A stretch of DNA of 16,850 bases from Clostridiaceae bacterium (GTDB taxonomy: Bacteria; Bacillota; Clostridia; Oscillospirales; Butyricicoccaceae): contig JAEDEU010000029.1 in NCBI GenBank assembly GCA_016293155.1, positions 1 through 16,850 on the forward strand, written 5' to 3'. Position 1 is the stretch's first letter, and each line of letters starts with the position of its first letter. This document shows, piece by piece, positions 7,883-13,831 of this stretch. The notes beneath the pieces were generated by a model. That model was given only the letters and a program-made list of their open reading frames with translations. It was not told where the DNA came from and ran no database searches. The position numbers and the translations under genes were made by a program.

Positions 7883-8785
7883 TTATTCATCCAGCGATCT
7901 GCTGCGAACCACAAACAGACCCTGCGGCTTCTTCTGCAAAAAGATGATGACGATCAGCAGAACAATCGCCTTTGCAATCGAAGAGGAGGTGAAATTTTCG
8001 AACAGAATGCTGAAAAATCCAATAATTCCGGAGCCGAACACGGTGCCGAGCAGCTTGCCTACACCGCCGAGGACAACCGCCATAAACGAATTGACGATAT
8101 AGCTCTGACCGATGGTGGAGTCAATCGAGCCGAGCAGGGCGACAGAACAGCCCGCAATGCCGGCAAGACCGGAGCCGATGCCGAAGGTGATGCAGTCCAC
8201 ACGGCGGGAATTGATGCCCATGCACTGCGCCATCGGGCGGTTCTGCATGACCGCACGCATCTGTCTGCCGAAGTTGGATTGATACTGGATGAACCACACC
8301 AGCAGCAGGCAGAACGCAACCACCAGCAGGATGAACAGTCGGTTGAACGAGTAGGTATTGCCGCCCAGCGTGATGCCGCCGCTCAGGAAGCTCGGACTGG
8401 TGACAAACACGCCCTGCGAGCCGAAAATCGAGCGCGCCGCCTGCTGCAAAATCAGGCTGATGCCCCAGGTCGCAAGCAGTGAGTCGATCTCACGGCCGTA
8501 CAGCCGGGAAATAACCAGCTTTTCCAGCACACAGCCGAATGCGAACGTGATGGCAAAAGCCGCCGCAATCGCCGCGAAATAATAGAGATCAAACACATTT
8601 GGCAGATATGCCTTGAAGAAATTCTGCACACAGTAGGTGGTATAGGCGCCGATCATCAAAAATTCGCCGTGCGCCATATTGATGACTCGCATCAGACCAA
8701 AGGTGATCGCAAGGCCGAGCGAGGTCAGAAGAATAATCGAACTGGAACTCAGTCCGTTGAACAGCATACTCAGTACCTGATCCAC
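7883..8785 (-). CDS. urtB: Urea ABC transporter permease UrtB (GTG start)
   Basis: A LivH-type permease of 300 residues. LTSLGLAITFGLMRVINMAHGEFLMIGAY is the UrtB/LivH hallmark, and AVVLGGVGKLLGTVFGSG is the coupling loop. A longer frame opens with ATG codons up to 8809, but the strong AAAGGAG site lies at 8800-8794, inside that extension and 8 nt before GTG at 8785 (followed by DQVLSML). GTG is therefore the likely start. The gap from urtA contains a hairpin that may lower expression of the permease relative to the binding protein. Confidence 0.94.
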   Translation of the reverse strand: MDQVLSMLFNGLSSSSIILLTSLGLAITFGLMRVINMAHGEFLMIGAYTTYCVQNFFKAYLPNVFDLYYFAAIAAAFAITFAFGCVLEKLVISRLYGREIDSLLATWGISLILQQAARSIFGSQGVFVTSPSFLSGGITLGGNTYSFNRLFILLVVAFCLLLVWFIQYQSNFGRQMRAVMQNRPMAQCMGINSRRVDCITFGIGSGLAGIAGCSVALLGSIDSTIGQSYIVNSFMAVVLGGVGKLLGTVFGSGIIGFFSILFENFTSSSIAKAIVLLIVIIFLQKKPQGLFVVRSRSLDE

Positions 8786-8812
8786 GATTCTTTCTCCTTT
8801 CATGAGCAAAGA

Positions 8813-8858
8813 TTGGCATACTGCATGGTTCGGTTTTTTCCTCCCCGCAGTATGCCAA
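8813..8858 (-). promoter_or_regulatory. Intercistronic hairpin between urtA and urtB
   Basis: A perfect 12-bp stem (8813-8824 with 8847-8858) encloses a 22-base loop, 30 nt after the urtA stop. On the minus strand it is followed by mixed sequence, not a T-run, so it is not a standard terminator. Hairpins at this spot in binding-protein transporter operons commonly protect the upstream mRNA end so that the binding protein is made in excess; that role is inferred here. Confidence 0.7.
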
Positions 8859-8888
8859 ACTCAGTTTACAATCGGTAGGATGAATAAA

Positions 8889-10121
8889 TTACTCCAGCGG
8901 CTGGAGATCCGCAGCAACCGCCCAGTCATAGGTGGTCAGGTACGGGTCCGGCTTAACCGCCTCATTGGTCTCATAAACCGTATAAATCAGTCCGTCCTCC
9001 TGAATCTCACCGACACGAACCGGCTTATAGATATGGTTGTTGTCCGCATCAAAGGTAATCGTGCCCTCCGGCGCGTCGATGGACATGCCGTCCAGTGCCG
9101 CCAGAACGTCCTCTACCTCGAAGGAGCCTGCCTTTTCACAGGCTGCCGCCCACATATATACGGCATCGTAAGCCGCTTCTGCCGGGTCGGAGGTGACGCG
9201 GTCTTCACCGAACTTTTCCTTATAGGCGGAAACGAATGCATCATTCTTTTCGCCCTCAGTGGTCTGGTAATAGTTCCAGGAAACCATATGACCCTTCAGG
9301 ATGTCCGCACCGATGGTCTTGACCTCCTCCTCTGCGATGGAGAACGACATGGTCATATAATCCTCAGAAGTGTAGTTCTTCTCCGCCATCTGCTTGAAGA
9401 AGGAAACATTGCCGGTGCCGTTGAGCGTGTTGACGATTACGTCACAGCCGGATGCCTCAATCTTGGAGATGATTGCGGAAAACTCGGTCTGCTCCATGTC
9501 GGCGTATTCCTCACCGACGACCTCACAGCCGGCAGCCTTCAGCTGCGCGTTGATAATCATGTTCGCGGTGCGCGGGAACACATAGTCGGAGCCGAGCAGG
9601 AAGAATTTTTTATAGCCCTGATCGACCAGATACTGGATTGCCGGAACAATCTGCTGGTTCGGAGCCGCGCCCATGTATACGATGTTCTCCGAGGTTTCCA
9701 TGCCCTCGTACTGCACCGGATACCACAGAAGATTGCCGTAATCCTCAAACACGGACTTGACTGCCTTGCGGGAGGAGGACGTCCAGCAGCCGAACACCGT
9801 TGCTACCTCATCCTCTTCAATGAGCTTCTCCGCCTTGGTTGCGAAGGTGGACGGATTGGAAGCGCCATCCTCCTCCACATAGCTGATCTGGCAGCCGTTG
9901 ACGCCGCCGGCTGCATTGATCTCCTCAATCGCCAGCACCTCGGCATCGCGCACAGAGGTCTCGCTGATTGCCATGGAGCCGGTCAGGGAATGCAGCAGGC
10001 CAACCTTGACCGCTCCATCCTCTCCTGCCGATGCCTGAGAGCCGCCTCCACAGCCTGCAAGCGATGCCGTCATAATGCCTGCAAGCGTGATTCCTGCAAG
10101 TCTTTTCCAGAGTTGATTCAT
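8889..10121 (-). CDS. urtA: Urea ABC transporter substrate-binding lipoprotein UrtA
   Basis: A 410-residue extracellular urea-binding protein, lipid-anchored. The start at 10121 is chosen for AGGAGGACAAAGAAA before the ATG and because it gives a proper signal peptide: basic MNQLWKRL, a hydrophobic core and the lipobox LAGC with the acylated cysteine at residue 24, followed by a GGG linker. The mature part begins VKVGLLHSLTGSMAISE, the type-I periplasmic binding fold of the Liv/Urt class. FGCWTSSSRKAVKSVFEDY and LLWYPVQYEGMETS are strong UrtA marks, separating it from amide or amino-acid binding relatives. First gene of the urt-ureEFGD operon. Confidence 0.96.
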   Translation of the reverse strand: MNQLWKRLAGITLAGIMTASLAGCGGGSQASAGEDGAVKVGLLHSLTGSMAISETSVRDAEVLAIEEINAAGGVNGCQISYVEEDGASNPSTFATKAEKLIEEDEVATVFGCWTSSSRKAVKSVFEDYGNLLWYPVQYEGMETSENIVYMGAAPNQQIVPAIQYLVDQGYKKFFLLGSDYVFPRTANMIINAQLKAAGCEVVGEEYADMEQTEFSAIISKIEASGCDVIVNTLNGTGNVSFFKQMAEKNYTSEDYMTMSFSIAEEEVKTIGADILKGHMVSWNYYQTTEGEKNDAFVSAYKEKFGEDRVTSDPAEAAYDAVYMWAAACEKAGSFEVEDVLAALDGMSIDAPEGTITFDADNNHIYKPVRVGEIQEDGLIYTVYETNEAVKPDPYLTTYDWAVAADLQPLE

Positions 10122-10240
10122 TTTCTTTGTCCTCCTGTCTGTATTGATGCTCCCGCCTCGCCGGTTGTGTGGAAGGAACATCCGTCACCCGATTTTGCAA
10201 ATCAGGCGGCAAACGGGGCAATTTTCCGTTATTGCTACAG
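10122..10240 (-). promoter_or_regulatory. Structured 5' leader of urtA, possible regulatory RNA
   Basis: About 120 nt lie between the hairpin at 10241-10282 and the urtA ATG. Three further stems can be drawn: 10212-10216 with 10226-10230 (5 bp), 10188-10195 with 10199-10206 (8 bp, 3-nt loop, one wobble) and 10146-10153 with 10175-10182 (8 bp, one wobble). The first could instead pair as GCAAT/ATTGC, giving overlapping alternatives. It matches none of the riboswitch consensus sequences I know, including the guanidine classes. The last stem ends some 8 nt before the ribosome site. Confidence 0.4.
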
Positions 10241-10282
10241 AAAAAAGGAGCCGCCGACAGCTGCGATTCTGTCAGCGGCTCC
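10241..10282 (-). terminator. Intrinsic terminator or early attenuator between ureC and urtA
   Basis: A 14-bp stem (10269-10282 with 10247-10260) has an 8-base loop and one position that is a G-U wobble on the minus strand. It is followed on that strand by six T (10246-10241). It can terminate the ureABC transcript 120 nt after ureC. However, the best promoter for urtA lies upstream of it, so the urtA transcript would also have to pass through it. Confidence 0.85.
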
Positions 10283-10301
10283 ATTGCCTTTCGCTGTATT
10301 T

Positions 10302-10330
10302 ATTCTAACAATTAAGTGTTTTATAGTCAA
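10302..10330 (-). promoter_or_regulatory. Main candidate promoter for urtABCDE-ureEFGD
   Basis: On the minus strand TTGACT (-35, 10330-10325), a 17-bp spacer and TAGAAT (-10, 10307-10302) match sigma-A consensus at 5/6 in each box. Predicted start near 10295, about 174 nt before the urtA ATG and a dozen nt before the terminator-like hairpin. Confidence 0.72.
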
Positions 10331-10339
10331 TCGTGAATC

Positions 10340-10369
10340 ATTATAAAATAATTCCTGCATTTTATACAA
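10340..10369 (-). promoter_or_regulatory. Second, upstream candidate promoter for the urt operon
   Basis: On the minus strand TTGTAT (-35, 10369-10364), an 18-bp spacer and a perfect TATAAT (-10, 10345-10340). It lies in a roughly 120-bp AT-rich island (10283-10403) that contrasts with the GC-rich genes around it. No full GlnR/TnrA-type operator (TGTNA-N7-TNACA) was found by eye. Confidence 0.55.
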
Positions 10370-10403
10370 ATTTTTATAATTCTTACAATTTATTCTAAAC
10401 GAC

Positions 10404-12125
10404 TCAAAACAGGCTGTACAGCTGGGTCAGCGGCAGGCGCTTCGCCGGCTTGGAGATGATCGGAACACCGTCCGCGGTGACCTGATAGGTCTCCGGATCC
10501 ACCGTAATGTCCGGCGCGGCATCGTTCCACACCATATCCTTTTTGCCGATATCGCGGCAGCCGGATACCGGCACAACCGTTTTTTGCAGCCCGAGCTGTC
10601 CGGCAATATCCGCCTCGAATGCCGCTCTGCTGACAAAGGTCAGGCAGCTGTCATACTTCGCCCGCCCGTGCGCCGCAAACATCGGCTGGTACAGCACCGG
10701 CTGCGTGGTCGGAATGGATGCATTGGCATCGCCCATCTTGGCGGCGATAATCATGCCGCCTTTGAGGATGATATCCGGCTTCGCGCCGAAAAATGCCGGA
10801 TTCCACAGCACCAGATCCGCGAGCTTGCCGACCTCAATCGAGCCGACATAGTCGGAAACGCCGTTGGTGATCGCCGGATTGATCGTATATTTCGCCACAT
10901 ACCGCTTGACGCGGAAGTTATCGTTCCCGTGTCCCTCGTCCTCCGGCAGCGCGCCGCGCTCCTCCTTCATCTTGTGCGCGGTCTGCCAGGTGCGTGTGAT
11001 GACCTCACCGATGCGTCCCATCGCCTGAGAATCCGAGCTCATCATGGAGAATACGCCCATATCGTGCAGCACATCCTCCGCCGCAATGGTCTCCGGACGG
11101 ATGCGGGAATCCGCAAACGCCACATCCTCCGGAATCTTCTTGTCCAGATGGTGGCAGACCATCAGCATATCCAGATGCTCGTCCAGTGTATTGACCGTGA
11201 ACGGCATGGTCGGGTTGGTCGAGGACGGCAGAATGTTGGAAAATGCCGCCGCCTTGATGATATCCGGCGCATGACCGCCGCCGGCACCCTCCGTATGAAA
11301 GGTGTGAATCGTGCGTCCGGCGATTGCGTTCAGCGTATCCTCCACACAGCCGCCCTCATTCAGGGTGTCCGTATGAATCGCCACCTGAACGTCATATTCA
11401 TCCGCCACGTTGAGCGCATGGTCAATGACCGCCGGTGTTGCGCCCCAGTCCTCGTGAATCTTGAGTCCCATCGCGCCCGCCTCAATCTGCTCCGCGAGCG
11501 GACGCTCATCCGCACAGTTGCCCTTGCCCAGAAATCCCAGATTCATGGGATACTCCTCCGCCGCCTTGAGCATCATGCCGATGTTCCATGCGCCGGGCGT
11601 GCAGGTGGTCGCATTGGTGCCGTCCGTCGGTCCGGTGCCGCCGCCGATCATGGTCGTGATGCCGGAATACAGCGCACAGTTCACCTGCTGCGGACAGATA
11701 TAGTGAATGTGCGAATCAATCGCGCCGGCGGTGACAATCAGATTTTCTCCCGCGAGCGCCTCGGTGGAGGCGCCCACCGTCATGCCCGGAGTCACGCCGT
11801 CCATGAGATCCGGATTGCCCGCCTTGCCGATTCCGGCAATTTTTCCGTCCTTGATGCCGATATCCGCCTTATAAATGCCGGTATAGTCCAGAATCAGCGC
11901 GTTGGTAATCACCAGATCCAGCACGCCGTCCGCGCGGCACGCCTTGACGGACTGCCCCATTCCGTCCCGAAGCGTCTTGCCGCCGCCGAACTTCGCCTCC
12001 TCGCCGTAGGTGGTCAGATCCTTCTCCACCTCGATGATCAGATTGGTGTCCGCCAGACGAATCCGGTCTCCGGTCGTCGGGCCGAACATCATTGCATATT
12101 TGTCTCCTGAAATGCGATACGCCAT
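10404..12125 (-). CDS. ureC: Urease alpha subunit UreC
   Basis: The 573-residue catalytic subunit (family about 570): a nickel metallohydrolase that splits urea into ammonia and carbamate. Aligning by motif to Klebsiella urease (offset +5), all key residues are there. Nickel ligands are H139 and H141 in SHIHYICPQQ, carbamylated K222 in GLKIHEDWG, H251, H277 and D365 in SSDSQAMGR. The substrate-binding H224 is also present, as are flap C324 and catalytic H325 in MVCHHLD. The ATG lies 2 nt after the ureB stop, with ATGGAGGAATAAAC before it. The enzyme should be active once nickel is loaded. It works in the cytosol as a trimer of UreABC units. Confidence 0.98.
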   Translation of the reverse strand: MAYRISGDKYAMMFGPTTGDRIRLADTNLIIEVEKDLTTYGEEAKFGGGKTLRDGMGQSVKACRADGVLDLVITNALILDYTGIYKADIGIKDGKIAGIGKAGNPDLMDGVTPGMTVGASTEALAGENLIVTAGAIDSHIHYICPQQVNCALYSGITTMIGGGTGPTDGTNATTCTPGAWNIGMMLKAAEEYPMNLGFLGKGNCADERPLAEQIEAGAMGLKIHEDWGATPAVIDHALNVADEYDVQVAIHTDTLNEGGCVEDTLNAIAGRTIHTFHTEGAGGGHAPDIIKAAAFSNILPSSTNPTMPFTVNTLDEHLDMLMVCHHLDKKIPEDVAFADSRIRPETIAAEDVLHDMGVFSMMSSDSQAMGRIGEVITRTWQTAHKMKEERGALPEDEGHGNDNFRVKRYVAKYTINPAITNGVSDYVGSIEVGKLADLVLWNPAFFGAKPDIILKGGMIIAAKMGDANASIPTTQPVLYQPMFAAHGRAKYDSCLTFVSRAAFEADIAGQLGLQKTVVPVSGCRDIGKKDMVWNDAAPDITVDPETYQVTADGVPIISKPAKRLPLTQLYSLF

Positions 12126-12127
12126 GT

Positions 12128-12493
12128 TTATTCCTCCATCATGCCCTTGAGACGGGCGGTCTGCACGGACTGCTCCAGTGTGCTCTCGTCCGCCCGCGCG
12201 CAGGTCAGATCATTGAGTCCGAACACGCGCTGCTTTCCGCCGATGGCGACCAGCGAAACCGTTCGCTGCTCTCCCGGCTCAAATCGAACCGACGTTCCGG
12301 ACGGAATGTCCAGCCGAAAGCCATACGCGGCTCTGCGGTCGAACCGCAGCAGGCGGTTGACTTCAAAGAAATGATAATGTGAGCCGACCTGAATCGGACG
12401 GTCGCCTGTATTGGTCACGCAGATTTCCCGAACCGGCTTGCCCGCATTGAGCACAATTTCGCGGTTCAGCGGCATGATTTCACCGATTTTCAT
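12128..12493 (-). CDS. ureB: Urease beta subunit UreB
   Basis: A 121-residue non-catalytic subunit. MKIGEIMPLNREIVLNAG opens the protein, and the VTNTGDRPIQVGSHYHFFEV, RLDIPSGTSVRFEPGE and VSLVAIGGKQRVFGLN stretches are the standard UreB core. It is somewhat longer than the shortest beta subunits because of a C-terminal helix (ADESTLEQSVQTARLKGMMEE). GAGGAGGAAATCAGG precedes the ATG. Separate from UreA, so this is the three-gene bacterial arrangement and not the fused Helicobacter type. Confidence 0.98.
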   Translation of the reverse strand: MKIGEIMPLNREIVLNAGKPVREICVTNTGDRPIQVGSHYHFFEVNRLLRFDRRAAYGFRLDIPSGTSVRFEPGEQRTVSLVAIGGKQRVFGLNDLTCARADESTLEQSVQTARLKGMMEE

Positions 12494-12506
12494 CCTGATT
12501 TCCTCC

Positions 12507-12809
12507 TCACTGGATGGGATTGTGAACCGTCACCAGCTTGGTGCCGTCCGGGAAGGTCGCCTCAACCTGAACCTCGTGGATCATGTCCGGCACGCCGTCC
12601 ATCACGTCCTCACTGGTCAGCAGCTTTGTCCCCAGCTGCATCAGCTCCACGACATCCCTGCCGTCACGGGCGAGCTCCAGCAGCTCCGAGCTGATATAGG
12701 CGACCGCCTCGACATAATTCAGCTTCAGTCCGCGGGCGCGGCGCTCCTTTGCCAGCAGTCCCGCCATGTGGAGCATCAGCTTTTCCTGCTCCTTTGGATT
12801 CAAACGCAT
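12507..12809 (-). CDS. ureA: Urease gamma subunit UreA
   Basis: The 100-residue gamma subunit, exactly the usual length. It begins MRLNPKEQEKLMLHMAGLLA and ends in the family signature EATFPDGTKLVTVHNPIQ; GLKLNYVEAVAYIS is also diagnostic. A longer in-frame reading to 12902 would run through the terminator hairpin and is not credible. GGGAGG at 12823-12818, 8 nt before this ATG, decides the start. First gene of ureABC. Confidence 0.98.
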   Translation of the reverse strand: MRLNPKEQEKLMLHMAGLLAKERRARGLKLNYVEAVAYISSELLELARDGRDVVELMQLGTKLLTSEDVMDGVPDMIHEVQVEATFPDGTKLVTVHNPIQ

Positions 12810-12831
12810 CAGTCTGTCCTCCCAAAAACAC

Positions 12832-12891
12832 AAAAAAATAGAACCGGACTCTGCCATCCGCTGCCGCGGTAAAGACTTCCTTGTCCGGTTC
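12832..12891 (-). terminator. Intrinsic terminator just upstream of ureA (terminator or attenuator)
   Basis: A 9-bp perfect outer stem (12883-12891 with 12841-12849) encloses a 33-nt loop with a smaller CCGC/GCGG hairpin. On the minus strand it is followed by TA and seven T (12838-12832). It starts 17 nt after the kinase-like gene, yet its T-run ends only 8 nt before the ureA ribosome site. It could simply end the kinase mRNA, but no promoter fits between it and ureA. Confidence 0.8.
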
Positions 12892-12908
12892 CTGATATCC
12901 AATATTTG

Positions 12909-13550
12909 TTATACTTCTGCGCCCAGCTTCAGCCGCAGTGCCTGACGGATCAGCTCGCAGCTGGTGTCGATTCCCAGTCTGCCCGTGTTCAGCGTCAGAT
13001 CGTAATTGACCGGGTTGGTCCAGTTGCCGCCCTCGGTATAGCATTTATAATAATCCGCACGGTGCTTATCAATGCTGATGAGCTTTTCCTCTGCCTCCTC
13101 CCGGGACAGATCCTCCCGCAGCTTGATGCTCTTCAGGCAGTATTCCCGATCCGCCTCCACGTAAACGCTGAGCACATTGCTGCGATCCCGCAGGATATAG
13201 TCCGCACAGCGCCCCACAATAATGCAGGATTCACTGTCCGCCAAATGCTCAATCACCTTTTTTTGCAAACGGAACAAATTCAAATCCGAGACAAATGCCC
13301 GCTCCTCCGGACTGGGCATCGCCGTGCTCGCCGCCCAGTTGCGCAGAATGTTGGTAACATAGCTGCCGCGCAGGCGCTCATCCACACGGGCAAACAGCTC
13401 CTCGCTCAGACCGCTGTCCTGCGAAGCCAGCACAATCATCTTTCGGTCGTAAAACGGAATCCCCAGTTCCTCAGAGAGCTTCTGAGCAATGCGCCTTCCG
13501 CCGCTGCCGTATCCCCGCGCAATGGTGATGACAAAATTCTTTTGTTCCAT
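12909..13550 (-). CDS. Cytidylate-kinase-like family protein
   Basis: A 213-residue P-loop protein. ITIARGYGSGGRRIAQKLSEEL holds a non-classical phosphate loop (GYGSGGR, residues 13-19), followed by GIPFYDRKMI, then CIIVGRCADYILRD and the lid-like segment ISIDKHRADYYKCYT. These fit the cytidylate-kinase-like family (PF13189), which is common in Clostridia and distinct from the housekeeping Cmk. The substrate is not established for most members. The start is set by GGGAGGAAATACTC. A strong promoter lies 54 bp upstream; ureA follows after a terminator-like hairpin. The link to urease may be only positional. Confidence 0.88.
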   Translation of the reverse strand: MEQKNFVITIARGYGSGGRRIAQKLSEELGIPFYDRKMIVLASQDSGLSEELFARVDERLRGSYVTNILRNWAASTAMPSPEERAFVSDLNLFRLQKKVIEHLADSESCIIVGRCADYILRDRSNVLSVYVEADREYCLKSIKLREDLSREEAEEKLISIDKHRADYYKCYTEGGNWTNPVNYDLTLNTGRLGIDTSCELIRQALRLKLGAEV

Positions 13551-13603
13551 GAGTATTTCCTCCCGTTAGGGCTGTGAAAACGCCGTTTAAAATCGTTTTT
13601 CCT

Positions 13604-13632
13604 ATGTTATCACGCATTTTTTGCAATGTCAA
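13604..13632 (-). promoter_or_regulatory. Consensus promoter of the kinase-like gene (and possibly ureABC)
   Basis: On the minus strand a perfect TTGACA (-35, 13632-13627), a 17-bp spacer and TAACAT (-10, 13609-13604). It is the only good promoter seen upstream of ureABC. The remaining 13633-13780 is gene-free; I see no convincing element in it. Confidence 0.78.
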
Positions 13633-13780
13633 CGCCCTAAAACGGGTCAGTTTTTCAGCCGCAGGAAGTAGCTCGGCACCGAATTTCCACCCGCAGTTAC
13701 CTTCCTTTCTCCCGCTTCTAATCGTTTTTGGCAATCAATTCCTGCCGCGTGGCAGCTGCTTTCCGCATGATTGTTACAGC

Positions 13781-13803
13781 AAAAAAAGTGCCGGAGCTGG
13801 CAC
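13781..13803 (-). terminator. Intrinsic terminator of the nhaC-type gene
   Basis: The stem GTGCC/GGCAC (13799-13803 with 13788-13792) is followed on the minus strand by seven T (13787-13781), about 30 nt after the stop codon at 13832. Confidence 0.8.
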
Positions 13804-13831
13804 CTCACGGTTCAGTCCGACACAGTTTCTA

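Noticed and set aside
10122..10300. Guanidine (ykkC-type) riboswitch upstream of urtA
   Set aside because: Guanidine riboswitches often precede urea/guanidine transport genes, but none of their conserved words or the paired ACGR loops is found here.
8802..10346. 514-codon open frame on the plus strand
   Set aside because: It lies antisense to urtA, with no ribosome site and a His/Leu/Arg-rich translation without domain marks. It is a shadow of the GC-rich urtA codon pattern.
10283..10403. GlnR/TnrA nitrogen operator in the AT-rich island
   Set aside because: A TGTAA half-site is present, but no second half-site lies at the required spacing.
10584..12110. 508-codon open frame on the plus strand
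   Set aside because: It is antisense to ureC, and its translation is rich in R, H and N with no recognisable domain; ureC has every catalytic motif.
12810..12902. N-terminal extension of UreA
   Set aside because: The extension would be encoded by the terminator hairpin; the ATG at 12809 has a strong ribosome site and gives the standard 100-residue UreA.
12810..12908. NiCo (nickel/cobalt) riboswitch before ureA
   Set aside because: A GGCAGCGG-like word occurs, but the element is far too short and lacks the four-way junction and the second conserved G-rich strand.
13633..13780. Possible T-box or cobalamin riboswitch remnant (GCGGGTGGAA on minus, CCGCAGTTA-like words on plus)
   Set aside because: Only short words match, the order and the other conserved boxes are missing, and on the plus strand there is no downstream gene to control.
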